Below are positions 1 through 8,936 of a stretch of DNA of 64,000 nucleotides, piece after piece (within the stretch, counting starts at the first letter, position 1; each line of letters begins with the position of its first letter). Position numbers and translations under genes: made by a program. Below the pieces are notes generated by a model. It saw nothing but the letters and a program-made list of their open reading frames with translations, made no database searches and was not told the origin of the DNA. The DNA is from Gemmataceae bacterium (lineage in GTDB: Bacteria > Planctomycetota > Planctomycetia > Gemmatales > Gemmataceae): positions 1 to 64,000 of the forward strand of contig JAIBBI010000006.1 in assembly GCA_019694755.1 (NCBI GenBank), in the 5' to 3' direction.

Positions 1-1
1 T

Positions 2-2035
2 TTCGTTGGCGCGGTGATCGTCGTCGTCGTGCTCGCATGGGCGGGATACCAGTTGATGCGGCCAGGCGACACGATCCTCCAGCACCTTCTCGGGCCGACG
101 AAGTTGCTTCCGTTGCTCGGTCCACTAGTTCTTGTCATCATTCCTGCCAAGTCGTTTCGCCCGAAGCACCGCGGCGATTACTGGGGTTTGCAACTCATCG
201 GCCTCATGGCGGTCGCGCTCGGGTGTGCCCTCGCGAGCGATACGATTGTGTCGATCCTCGCAGCGGCATACTCATTGTTTGCGGTTCGGTGCGTCATCGA
301 CTTCAACGCAATCGAAATGGAGGAAGGCACGACGCCGGGGATCTCTCGGGGAATTCGGTGGATTGTGCTCGCCGCATTCCTAGGGGTTATCGGATCCCTG
401 ATTACGCCACGGATCGGTGAAACGCCGTGGGACTACGGGACCATCGCAAATCGGTTTCGGACGGGAATCTCCGACGACCGCCCATCCATTGACTTGAATC
501 ACAGCGGAGAATTGCGGTCGAGTTCGGAAGAAGCGTTCGTGGTCACTGCATCACTCGCCGACGGTCGACCCAAGCTCGATGTCTCGCCGGATCAGAAATG
601 GCGAGGCGTGACTTTCAATTACTATGATCGTGGGCGTTGGGAGAACCGCCGGTGGGTATCTGCCGGCGAGTCGTCTCGCGGCCGCAACAAAGGACCGGAC
701 TCGCCTCGTCCGTTCGTGCCGCGCGGGCGTCCAGGATTTCCATTTGACGCCCCGACGAGTCTGCCGCGACTCAGTCCGCAGGAATACTTCTTCGTATTTC
801 CGTTTCCGACCAAGCCGTCGGCCGTTTTTTATCTGGCCGAGCCGATCTGGCCGCCGAAGTATCAGCCGGACACGGCGTTGTTTGGACCGGTAAGGACTGA
901 GACCGTCCGTGGAGATCGCGTGGCGTGGCTGGCAAGGTCTGATGGCGATGTCTATCCGGCAGTTCTGGCGTTCGGGCCGCCCAACGTCTGGTATCGACAA
1001 GTGACCGCACCCACTCCCATTCCGGACTTGAGTCCGCCAATCATCATCGACAAACCGTTTGCCGACCACCTGACAGCAGTCACCGGCCTGCCCGGGATGT
1101 TTGCGTTCTCCAACAAGGTGGTGGAGGAGTTGCGATCAGCGGGCCGACTTCCCAAGGCGACCGGCAAAGACTCAAACGAAGAACAGCACGAGGCAATTGC
1201 ACGTGGACTAGCGAGTTACCTCCGGCATTCGGGGCAATTTCAATACTCGATGATCGTCGAGAAGCCGGAAGGCGCGGCTGACCCCATCGAAGACTTCGTC
1301 CTTCGCGTCCGGCGGGGGCCGTGCAACCGATTCGCCTCTGCGCTTACCCTCATGCTGCGTTGCCAGCGGATCCCGGCGAGAATCGTGCTCGGGTACCAGG
1401 GCGCGGAATCACGCGGTGATGGCACGTACGTAGTCCGGCAAAGTCATGCTCATAGTTGGGTCGAGTGTCTCGTCCAAAGACGAGGGACAGACGGGCAGCC
1501 GACCTGGCACTGGCTCGTCCTTGATCCGACTCCCGGCGGCGGAAGCGAAGAACACGCAGTTTCCGCCTTCAGTCAGTGGGTAGACGATGCCCAAGTCGCC
1601 TTCGGGAACTTTTTCCGGATGTTCGTGCTCGATCTCACTCCCGAAAAGCAGTTGGCTCTTCGCGATCAATTGCTCGCAACCGAACCGTCGAGGTGGATGT
1701 GGGCCGGTCCGATGATCGTCGCCGGCGCTAGCCTGATCGTCTGGTGGTTGCGTCGCTCCCTGAAGGCCAAAGCAGCGACACGGCAAGACACTACGATGGA
1801 TCAACTGATGAGATTGGCTGAGACCCGTTTGCAACTGGTCCCGCAACCCGGCTGGACGCCGAACGACTGGCTGGCAGGTTTTGCACCGGTATCGCCGACA
1901 GCCGATCTTGCGGAAGCCGCCAGCCGGATCGTTCAGGATCATAATTTGCGTTGTTACGCTGGCGAGGCCGGGGACCAGGTTCGTGCGCGGGAGGACCTCG
2001 AGACCATCCGCCGGGGACTCGCCCTGCAACGATGA
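2..2035 (+). CDS. Transglutaminase-like membrane protein (TgpA/DUF3488 type), 5' partial
   Basis: The reading frame is open to the window edge (codons continue upstream of the GTG at 14), so the N-terminus is missing. What is visible starts with about four membrane helices, followed by a large extracytoplasmic region, a transglutaminase core, one more helix (MWAGPMIVAGASLIVWW) and a short cytoplasmic tail. The core shows the Cys-His-Asp triad of the family: Cys in RGPCNRF (about residue 437 counted from GTG 14), His in SHAHSWVE (about 480) and Asp in LVLDPTPGG (about 504). This is the architecture of TgpA-like proteins (DUF3488, transglut_core, DUF4129). In many bacteria such genes follow a DUF58 protein and a MoxR ATPase; that cannot be checked here. 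The substrate is unknown; action on envelope proteins is inferred from topology. Confidence 0.85.
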   Translation, partial: FVGAVIVVVVLAWAGYQLMRPGDTILQHLLGPTKLLPLLGPLVLVIIPAKSFRPKHRGDYWGLQLIGLMAVALGCALASDTIVSILAAAYSLFAVRCVIDFNAIEMEEGTTPGISRGIRWIVLAAFLGVIGSLITPRIGETPWDYGTIANRFRTGISDDRPSIDLNHSGELRSSSEEAFVVTASLADGRPKLDVSPDQKWRGVTFNYYDRGRWENRRWVSAGESSRGRNKGPDSPRPFVPRGRPGFPFDAPTSLPRLSPQEYFFVFPFPTKPSAVFYLAEPIWPPKYQPDTALFGPVRTETVRGDRVAWLARSDGDVYPAVLAFGPPNVWYRQVTAPTPIPDLSPPIIIDKPFADHLTAVTGLPGMFAFSNKVVEELRSAGRLPKATGKDSNEEQHEAIARGLASYLRHSGQFQYSMIVEKPEGAADPIEDFVLRVRRGPCNRFASALTLMLRCQRIPARIVLGYQGAESRGDGTYVVRQSHAHSWVECLVQRRGTDGQPTWHWLVLDPTPGGGSEEHAVSAFSQWVDDAQVAFGNFFRMFVLDLTPEKQLALRDQLLATEPSRWMWAGPMIVAGASLIVWWLRRSLKAKAATRQDTTMDQLMRLAETRLQLVPQPGWTPNDWLAGFAPVSPTADLAEAASRIVQDHNLRCYAGEAGDQVRAREDLETIRRGLALQR

Positions 2036-2074
2036 AAGTCGTTGAATAGACGATACTCCTTGCGGGCGAATGCC

Positions 2075-2647
2075 ATGCCGCTGTCCCGATTATCTGCCGC
2101 GACGACGACCATCGTAGTCGTCGACGTGCAGGAAAAGCTCCTGCCCGCCATTCCCGACGGACCACGACTCATACGCAACATCGCGTTTCTTCTCGATGTT
2201 GCGGCCCTGGTCGGCGTGGATGTTCGCGTCACGGAACAGTACCCGCAAGGATTGGGACCCACTGTTGCCGCCCTCTCTGGCAAGTTACCGCCAGATCGCC
2301 CAGCGAAGAAGACATTCAGTTGCTGCGGTGCACCGGGGTTCGTGGCGTCGCTCGACGCACACCGACCTTGGGTTCTACTTGTGGGCATGGAAACGCATGT
2401 CTGTGTTAGCCAGACCGCCTTCGATCTGATCCACCTCGGATTCCGCGTGGCCATTCCGGTTGATGCCGTGGCGGCCCGGTTTTCACTCGATCACAGCACG
2501 GCCCTTGAGCGGCTCCGCGGGGCCGGCGTCATCCTTACGACGGCCGAGGCAGTTGGATTCGAATGGATCGGTAGTTCTGAGAACGCCCAATTCAAAACCT
2601 TTAGCCGATTGGTCCAGGATCGGGCCAGGGAACTACTGAGCCAATGA
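2075..2647 (+). CDS. Isochorismatase-family cysteine hydrolase
   Basis: A 190-aa alpha/beta hydrolase of the isochorismatase/nicotinamidase superfamily. The catalytic triad is visible: Asp17 in VVVDVQEKL, Lys78/79 in PAKKTFS and Cys110 in METHVCVSQ. The pattern is that of the short YcaC/hydrolase-like members; nothing in the sequence identifies the amide or ester substrate. The frame opens earlier at TTG 2042, but ATG 2075 places the first beta strand at the expected distance and is preferred. The stop overlaps the hemB start by 4 nt (ATGA), so the two are probably translationally coupled. Nicotinamidase activity is possible but the metal-binding residues typical of PncA are not obvious. Confidence 0.85.
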   Translation: MPLSRLSAATTTIVVVDVQEKLLPAIPDGPRLIRNIAFLLDVAALVGVDVRVTEQYPQGLGPTVAALSGKLPPDRPAKKTFSCCGAPGFVASLDAHRPWVLLVGMETHVCVSQTAFDLIHLGFRVAIPVDAVAARFSLDHSTALERLRGAGVILTTAEAVGFEWIGSSENAQFKTFSRLVQDRARELLSQ

Positions 2648-3657
2648 TCACGCAGCAATTTCCGTCTACCCGGCTCCGCAGACTGCGGCACCATCCGCTC
2701 GTCCGCCAGATGGTGCGGCAGACGGAGTTGAATGCCGCTGACTTCATACTTCCGCTCTTCGTCCGCCCGGGCCGTGGTGTCCGGCAGCCGATCGCGCCCA
2801 TGCCCGGCCATGCCCAATTGAGCGTTGATGTCCTGCCCGACGTAGTCGGCCCGGCGATTGATCTCGGGGTGACTTCCTTCATTCTGTTCGGAATTCCGCC
2901 GGACAAAGATAATGCCGGTGATGTCGCTCTGAGCGATGAAGGAATAGTTCAGCAGGCTCTGCGGCAACTCAGGTGCACGTTCGGCGATCGCGCATTGCTC
3001 ATCACCGACGAGTGCTTTTGCGAGTACACCGACCACGGTCATTGCGGTGTGTTGACGAATCGCCACGGGCGCATGATGGTCGACAACGACGCGACTTTGC
3101 CCCGACTGGCGGCGCAGTGCGTCAGCCACGTCCGTGCGGGAGCAGATGTTGTCGCCCCGAGCGGAATGATGGACGGGATGGTATCGGCGATTCGTCGGGG
3201 CCTTGACGACGACGGATTCGACGACATTCCGATCCTGAGCTACGCCGCCAAATATGCCTCGGCCTTTTACGGCCCGTTTCGGGCGGCGGCCGAGTCGCCA
3301 CCGCAGTTCGGCGACCGCGGCGGGTATCAGATGGACCCCGCCAATAGTGACGAAGCCATTCGTGAAGTGGCGTTGGACATCGCCGAAGGCGCCGACATGG
3401 TCATGGTCAAGCCTGCGCTTTCCTACCTCGACATTGTCCGTCGGGTGAAAACCGAGTTAATGATGCCGACCGCCGCGTACAACGTCAGCGGTGAGTTCGC
3501 GATGGTGAAGGCCGCCGCCGCCAACGGTTGGATCGACGAGAGGAAGATCACCTTGGAGATATTGCTTTCCATCAAGCGTGCCGGCGCGGACATCATCCTC
3601 ACCTACCACGCGTTGGAAGCGGCCCGATGGTTGAAGGCCGGGGCAGTTGACCTATGA
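2644..3657 (+). CDS. hemB: Delta-aminolevulinic acid dehydratase (porphobilinogen synthase)
   Basis: Condenses two 5-aminolevulinate molecules to porphobilinogen in tetrapyrrole synthesis. The 337-aa length is normal. The zinc-binding signature is complete: Cys124, Cys126 and Cys134 in ECFCEYTDHGHC, as in the zinc-dependent class. The two Schiff-base lysines are Lys203 (SYAAKYAS) and Lys256 (MVMVKPAL). The ATG overlaps the isochorismatase stop and its own stop overlaps the kinase start, both as ATGA. hemL, which makes the substrate, lies two genes downstream, so the operon holds two steps of the C5 heme pathway with a kinase between them. Confidence 0.98.
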   Translation: MITQQFPSTRLRRLRHHPLVRQMVRQTELNAADFILPLFVRPGRGVRQPIAPMPGHAQLSVDVLPDVVGPAIDLGVTSFILFGIPPDKDNAGDVALSDEGIVQQALRQLRCTFGDRALLITDECFCEYTDHGHCGVLTNRHGRMMVDNDATLPRLAAQCVSHVRAGADVVAPSGMMDGMVSAIRRGLDDDGFDDIPILSYAAKYASAFYGPFRAAAESPPQFGDRGGYQMDPANSDEAIREVALDIAEGADMVMVKPALSYLDIVRRVKTELMMPTAAYNVSGEFAMVKAAAANGWIDERKITLEILLSIKRAGADIILTYHALEAARWLKAGAVDL

Positions 3658-5558
3658 TCGAGCCGGGAAAATACCTCGGGCCGTTTGTCATCGAGGGAGA
3701 ACTCGGCTCCGGCGCGATGGGCACGGTTTATAAAGCCAACTACACAGAGACGGGGCAGGACGTCGCCATCAAGATCATCGGCCTCGGGCTCGCCGGCAAC
3801 GAATCAGCCTTGGCGAGATTCGAGCGGGAAGCCGAGATCCTCAAACAACTTCGCCATCCCAATATTGTCAGGCTCTTTGCCACCGGCCGATACAAAAAGA
3901 CGCCGTTCTTCGCGATGGAGTATGTCGAAGGGGAATCGCTCGACAAGATTATGGAGCGGCGAGGCCGGTTGCCGTGGGAAGAAGTCGTTCACCTTGGTCG
4001 TCAACTTTGCCTCGCTCTGCAACACGCTCACGATAAGGGCATTATTCACCGTGATTTGAAACCGTCGAATCTCATGATCCTGCCGGACGGCACACTCAAG
4101 TTGACGGACTTCGGAATCGCCAAGGACACGGATGTCACAGCCCTGACCGGAGCGAATAGCACGGTGGGGACCGCGGCCTACATGTCGCCGGAGCAGTGTA
4201 AAGGCGAGCGGACTCTGACCAGCAAAAGTGATTTGTATTCGCTCGGTTGCGTTTTCTATGAACTCCTCACCGGCCGTAAGCCATTCGTCAAAGAGTCGCC
4301 CGTGGATATGTTTCTGGCTCACGTCAGTGAGCCCGTAGAGCGGCCGAGTCGGCTGGTGCTCGACATTCCACCGTGGCTCGATACGCTCGTCTGTCAGTTG
4401 ATGGAGAAAAAGCCCGAGCATCGGCCGTTCGATGCGATGATGGTCAAAAAGGTACTCGACGAGGTCGAAGACAAAATGACATCGCAACGGTCGGCCGGCC
4501 TGGACATGGTCAAGGCACGGGTGGCCGACCGCGCCGGGCCGGGGCCGGCCGACGTGACCGATCGCGAAGCCGCCCGCGCGTTGCGGACGGGGAAGAAAAA
4601 GAAATCTAAGGCCAAGTCGGCACCGGTCTACGAGAAAACTTGGTTCGTCGCGTCTGCGCTCGTAATCGGCCTCGGAATTCTGGCGACGATCGGGTGGTGG
4701 ATGACCCGGCCGGCGAGCCCGGATGTGTTTTTCAGCCGGGCCCAGTCGGCCCTCAGTTCCGGCTCTGACTCCGGAATCGACATCATTCGGGCCTACTTCG
4801 CCGCGTATCCGGATCGAAACGACGACAATGCCCGGAAGATGCAGGGTTGGCTTGAGACGTTGGAAACGGACAAGCTCGAGCGTCAGACCCACAATCGACG
4901 GAATCGTAAATTCACCCCCGACGGCGAATCGGAGAAAGTCGCATTTGCCGCATTGAACTACGAAGACGAGGGTAAACTGGACGAGGCGAAAAGGCGCTGG
5001 CAGGAACTGAGCGACGCAAATGCCAGCTCCGCCGGAGATGAAGCGAAGACCTGGAGTTGGCTGTCGAAGCGGAAGATCAAAGCCATCGAAGATATGCCGA
5101 TCATTGAAAAACGCTGGATCGATGCCCGGACTCAGCCGGACTTCAAGCCGGCAAACGATGCCGAGCGCAGGGCGTACACGGCTGTCCGATACGAAGTATT
5201 CGGTGACGCGCCGGCCGCGCACGAGGCATGGGCGAAGACCAAATCCACATTTGAAAAGGACCTGTCGAACCGGAACTATGTCGTGATGGCTGCAGGGAAA
5301 ATGCGAATGCTCGTCGGGCGGATTCCAGAGGGGGCGGACGCAATCCGGAACATGCGAAGGGACCTGCTGGCTACTCGGCTATCGGAACTCAATGCGTTGG
5401 CCAAACAGCCGACGCCCTTCAACGTGCGACAGGCCCGGGCGCTCGCCCGGGACTTCTCAGATCTTTATGGATCGGATGTCGACATGGAACTCGCACCAAT
5501 GGTCAAGCAGGCCACGGCAACGGCCGGGGCATTGCCTCTTGAGAAAGAACCGAAATGA
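3654..5558 (+). CDS. Membrane-anchored Ser/Thr protein kinase (PknB type)
   Basis: A 634-aa Hanks-type kinase. The N-terminal kinase domain has the glycine loop GELGSGAMGTVY (residues 16-26), Lys40 in VAIK, the catalytic loop HRDLKPSN with Asp134, and DFG beginning at Asp152; the activation loop ends in the APE-equivalent AYMSPEQ. A single membrane helix lies at about 329-349 (TWFVASALVIGLGILATIGWW). The remaining 285 residues are mostly charged helices with TPR-like spacing (ALNYEDEGKLDEAKRRW) and should be outside the cytoplasm. ATGA overlaps tie it to hemB upstream and hemL downstream. Planctomycetes carry many such kinases; placement inside a heme operon is unusual. The target is unknown. 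Confidence 0.95.
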   Translation: MIEPGKYLGPFVIEGELGSGAMGTVYKANYTETGQDVAIKIIGLGLAGNESALARFEREAEILKQLRHPNIVRLFATGRYKKTPFFAMEYVEGESLDKIMERRGRLPWEEVVHLGRQLCLALQHAHDKGIIHRDLKPSNLMILPDGTLKLTDFGIAKDTDVTALTGANSTVGTAAYMSPEQCKGERTLTSKSDLYSLGCVFYELLTGRKPFVKESPVDMFLAHVSEPVERPSRLVLDIPPWLDTLVCQLMEKKPEHRPFDAMMVKKVLDEVEDKMTSQRSAGLDMVKARVADRAGPGPADVTDREAARALRTGKKKKSKAKSAPVYEKTWFVASALVIGLGILATIGWWMTRPASPDVFFSRAQSALSSGSDSGIDIIRAYFAAYPDRNDDNARKMQGWLETLETDKLERQTHNRRNRKFTPDGESEKVAFAALNYEDEGKLDEAKRRWQELSDANASSAGDEAKTWSWLSKRKIKAIEDMPIIEKRWIDARTQPDFKPANDAERRAYTAVRYEVFGDAPAAHEAWAKTKSTFEKDLSNRNYVVMAAGKMRMLVGRIPEGADAIRNMRRDLLATRLSELNALAKQPTPFNVRQARALARDFSDLYGSDVDMELAPMVKQATATAGALPLEKEPK

Positions 5559-6853
5559 ACGTATCCCGAGTACCGCGGCCTCGCAGTCACGAGGCGTATC
5601 GACGGGCCCAGCGATTGATACCAGGAGGCGTGAACAGTCCGGCCCGCGCATTCGGAGCGGTGGGCGGCGAACCGCCGTTCATTGCCCGCGGCGAAGGGCC
5701 ATACCTCTACGACATCGATGATCATAAGTACGTCGATCTGATCGGCAGTTGGGGGGCCATGATTCTCGGCCACGCTCATCCCGAGGTCGTCGAGGCTGTT
5801 ACGGAGGCCATGAAAGCTGGGTCCAGCTTTGGCGCGCCGACCGAGCGTGAAAGCGAAATCGCGGAATTGATCACAGAAGCAGTACCGTCCGTTGAGATGG
5901 TCCGGATGGTGAGCAGCGGGACGGAAGCGGCGATGTCCGCCGTCCGGCTGGTTCGCGGCGTCACGGGGCGGAACGTCATCGTGAAATTTGAGGGTTGCTA
6001 CCACGGGCACGTTGACAGCCTCCTGGTGGCGGCCGGCTCGAGCGCTCTGACGCATGGCACGCCATCCAGCCCGGGTGTTCCACCCGGTTGCACTCAGGAT
6101 ACGCTGGTTTTGCGCTATAACGATGTCCACGGCCTCGAGGCCGCGTTTGCGTCCCGCGGCCGTGAGATAGCCGGGGTGATCCTGGAACCGGTTGTTGGGA
6201 ACATGGGTCTTGTGCCCCCTACGGCCGACTTTCTGACCGCACTTCGTTCGCTAACAACCCGATTCGGCGCATTGCTTGTATTCGACGAAGTCATGACGGG
6301 GTTTCGCCTCGCCTTTGGTGGGGCCCAAGAATTGTTCGGAGCGTCGCCCGATCTCACCATATTCGGAAAAATCATCGGCGGGGGACTGCCCGTGGGCGCG
6401 TACGGTGGCCGGGCGGATCTGATGAAGCATATCATGCCCGCCGGCAAGGTGTTTCAGGCCGGCACACTGTCAGGCAATCCGCTGGCGACGGCTGCAGGTG
6501 TCGCGACGCTTCGAATTCTCCGCGATCGCCCGCCGTACGACCATCTCGAACACCTGGGTCTGCGACTGGAGGACGGATTGCGTGACCTGGCGACGGCCGC
6601 CCGGATCCCCCACCAGGTTTCACGAGTCGGTAGTATGTGGACGCTGTTCTTTACTGAAAAGCCTGTGACAGACTTCGATTCCGCCCGACGCAGCGATACG
6701 GCGAGATTCGCGAGATTCTTCTGGTCGATGATGGATCACGGCATCTATCTTCCGTGCAGTCAGTTCGAGGCAGCATTCCTGTCCGCCGGCATGGACGAAT
6801 CGCACATCGACCGGATCCTGCACGCTGCGGGCCAGTCGTTCCTCAGCCTTTAG
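5555..6853 (+). CDS. hemL: Glutamate-1-semialdehyde 2,1-aminomutase
   Basis: A PLP enzyme that makes 5-aminolevulinate from glutamate-1-semialdehyde, the second step of the C5 pathway. The 432-aa protein is collinear with the family: the N-terminal motif RLIPGGVNSPARAF, the PLP-binding SGTEAAMSAVR, and Lys272 in IFGKIIGGGLPVGAYGG as the Schiff-base residue, preceded by VFDEVMTGFR. The start overlaps the kinase stop by 4 nt. The presence of hemL implies that 5-aminolevulinate is made from glutamyl-tRNA, not from glycine. The gene ends 4 nt into a convergent small gene. Confidence 0.98.
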   Translation: MNVSRVPRPRSHEAYRRAQRLIPGGVNSPARAFGAVGGEPPFIARGEGPYLYDIDDHKYVDLIGSWGAMILGHAHPEVVEAVTEAMKAGSSFGAPTERESEIAELITEAVPSVEMVRMVSSGTEAAMSAVRLVRGVTGRNVIVKFEGCYHGHVDSLLVAAGSSALTHGTPSSPGVPPGCTQDTLVLRYNDVHGLEAAFASRGREIAGVILEPVVGNMGLVPPTADFLTALRSLTTRFGALLVFDEVMTGFRLAFGGAQELFGASPDLTIFGKIIGGGLPVGAYGGRADLMKHIMPAGKVFQAGTLSGNPLATAAGVATLRILRDRPPYDHLEHLGLRLEDGLRDLATAARIPHQVSRVGSMWTLFFTEKPVTDFDSARRSDTARFARFFWSMMDHGIYLPCSQFEAAFLSAGMDESHIDRILHAAGQSFLSL

Positions 6854-7278
6854 TCGTCGTCCGCCAGGGTCAGCGACTGACAGATCGCGCGGAGGACAAG
6901 TTGATTCTGCGATTCAGTGTCGCACGCCTGCCAGTAAACAAGCAAGGTGCCACCGGAGACCGGAATCGCCCGGATTAGGCACGTGTTTGTCAGATCGAGT
7001 GCGATGAATTGCACGTCATATCCGACGGCAGGCGATCGGGCGATAGTGCCACCGGCCGGCTCCGAATCGAGCTGCGGGTACTCCCCGCGCAGAGTGGAAA
7101 GCGCCGCGTCGGCAAGTTCATTAGGATCGTCGACGCCCGCATCGTAGGTGACGGAGAGGAACGCCGTGTCCGGACTGTAGACGGTGACGGCCCAACCCGA
7201 TTCGTAATCGTCGGGTACGCATTCCCAGTTCTCCGGATATGCGAATCGGACCCCGGCACGCTCGAATTCACCTGTCAT
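6850..7278 (-). CDS. Small soluble protein of unknown function
   Basis: A 142-aa acidic protein with no signal peptide or membrane segment. It opens with EFERAGVRFAYPENWE, a pattern seen in DcrB/PsbP-like small beta-rich domains (beta strand, Tyr-Pro-x-x-Trp, then alternating strands), but I cannot assign a family. ATG 7278 was chosen because GGGAGAGGA lies directly upstream; GTG 7296 is the alternative. It is convergent with hemL (4-nt overlap) and divergent from the glycosyltransferase gene at 7353. No function is proposed. Confidence 0.65.
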   Translation of the reverse strand: MTGEFERAGVRFAYPENWECVPDDYESGWAVTVYSPDTAFLSVTYDAGVDDPNELADAALSTLRGEYPQLDSEPAGGTIARSPAVGYDVQFIALDLTNTCLIRAIPVSGGTLLVYWQACDTESQNQLVLRAICQSLTLADDD

Positions 7279-7352
7279 ACTGTCCTCTCCCGGCACTCCG
7301 CCGTTATACGTCTTGACGGACTGCCGGACCCGGGCTTACGATTGCCGGTCGC

Positions 7353-8936
7353 ATGGACGCAGTATCTTCCACGAGGCGGGCTTCGTGGTGGCCAGTGCTT
7401 CTTCTACTGGCCATCGCGCTGGCGGTGCGATCTTGGATTGTTGTCCGGACCGAAGTGGCCGCGCGCGATTCTGTCGGTTTCATCGTCACCGCTCTCCGAT
7501 TCGAGCACGAGCCGTTTGTGAGCGTGCTTCGAACCTCACAGCAGCCCCCGGGTTACCCGCTCGCCATCCTCGCTACTTCCTGGCCGATCCGGGCCGTTTC
7601 CGGTGGGCCAACTCCGGAAAACATGGCTTTGGCGGCCCAGATCGCCAGTTGCCTGTTCGGCGTTCTCCTCGTGGTCCCCATGGTGGGATTCGGCACGGAG
7701 ATTATCGACCGCCGATTTGGCCTTGCCTCAGCCGCTTTGTTTCAGTGCCTTCCCGCATGGGTGCGATTCACGAGTGACGGGCTCTCCGAGGCGATGTTTC
7801 TATTCTTCATCGCGGTCGGACTCTGGGCCGCGGCAAGATCATTCCGAACGGGTTCCGCATGGTCCTTTCTGGAGACCGGCCTGGCGGCGGGTATGGCCTT
7901 TCTGACCCGGCCGGAAGGCGCAGAACTGGCCGGGGCAGTCGCCGTCGTCATCGTCGGGGCCGCTTGTCTTGCCCGGGTCAGTTGGACGTCATCGACTGTT
8001 TCAATGGCGAGTCTGGCCATCGGCTTTCTGATCTTGGCTGGGCCATTCGTCGTGGCGACGGGTCGCATAACGAACAAACCGACGGGGAGATTCCTGCTAG
8101 GAGACCCGACGGCAGAGAAGTCGTTTTTTGGGAAGGCAGATCGACCGCCGGTTCTCCTCGCGGCCTGGTGGCAGGACGCCGGCGACCCGAATCGCAATCG
8201 CACACTCTGGGCGACCCAAACGCTGCTCACCGAAACGGCTGCCAGTTCCCGACAGTTTGGGCTGTTGCTGTCGCTCATCGGTTTGGCCGTATGGCATCGA
8301 CGGATTCGCAATTCTGCCGGCGGCGCGGTCCTGATCGTTCTGTCCGCGGCACACGCGATCCTGCTTATCAGAATGACATCTTCCGTAGGGTACCTCTCGG
8401 AGCGGCACACGGCGTTGATCGTGCTGACGGGTTGCTTCCCGGCAACACTGGGGCTGATGGAGGTCGTCGATTGGCTGTGCCGCCGCAGCGGAGGCGTGTT
8501 GCGAGTAAGTCCGGTCCTTGCAACGCTCGTCTTGGTGGCCGCCGCGGCAGCTATGCCCTCGCTAGCCAAGCCATTGCATGGGAACCGGGCAGGGCACCGC
8601 GCGGCCGGGCAATGGCTCGCGAAACACGCACCGGGCGAAGCCGGTATCCGCGACCCGTTCTGCTGGGGTCGCTACTATTCCGGGCGTGACTTCACCGACT
8701 CCGCCGCCGACGACCCAGATTTGCAGTATGTGATCGTCGAATTGTCGGACAACCAGCACTCGCGACTCCCGCTGCTGACGGAGGCGCGGGCCAAAGCGGC
8801 CGCGGGCGAACTCGTGTACCATTGGCCGGAGTCGAAGCCGGTGGAGAAGGCATCCGTCGCTGTCTATCGCTGGGTCAGGCCTCCGGCGAATCCCACCGCC
8901 AGCCGGCCATCTCCTCCAGCCGGCGGCGGTGAGTAA
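7353..8936 (+). CDS. Multi-pass membrane glycosyltransferase-like protein (ArnT/PMT type)
   Basis: A 527-aa protein with roughly ten hydrophobic segments. The first loop contains ARDSVGF followed by RTSQQPPGYPL, which matches the acidic residue and Pro-Pro-Gly-Tyr-Pro pattern of GT-C glycosyltransferases of the ArnT/PMT/GT83 group, which use polyprenyl-phosphate sugars at the outer face of the inner membrane. A C-terminal soluble portion (from about residue 430, HAPGEAGIRDPFCWGRYYSG) follows the last helix. The substrate is unknown; lipid A or glycoprotein modification are both possible. The 3' end overlaps the convergent surE gene by 62 nt. Confidence 0.8.
   Translation: MDAVSSTRRASWWPVLLLLAIALAVRSWIVVRTEVAARDSVGFIVTALRFEHEPFVSVLRTSQQPPGYPLAILATSWPIRAVSGGPTPENMALAAQIASCLFGVLLVVPMVGFGTEIIDRRFGLASAALFQCLPAWVRFTSDGLSEAMFLFFIAVGLWAAARSFRTGSAWSFLETGLAAGMAFLTRPEGAELAGAVAVVIVGAACLARVSWTSSTVSMASLAIGFLILAGPFVVATGRITNKPTGRFLLGDPTAEKSFFGKADRPPVLLAAWWQDAGDPNRNRTLWATQTLLTETAASSRQFGLLLSLIGLAVWHRRIRNSAGGAVLIVLSAAHAILLIRMTSSVGYLSERHTALIVLTGCFPATLGLMEVVDWLCRRSGGVLRVSPVLATLVLVAAAAAMPSLAKPLHGNRAGHRAAGQWLAKHAPGEAGIRDPFCWGRYYSGRDFTDSAADDPDLQYVIVELSDNQHSRLPLLTEARAKAAAGELVYHWPESKPVEKASVAVYRWVRPPANPTASRPSPPAGGGE

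Noticed and set aside
3804-5222. 472-codon open frame on the minus strand
   Set aside because: Lies fully antisense to the kinase gene, whose motifs and coupling are clear; the translated product has no recognisable domain.
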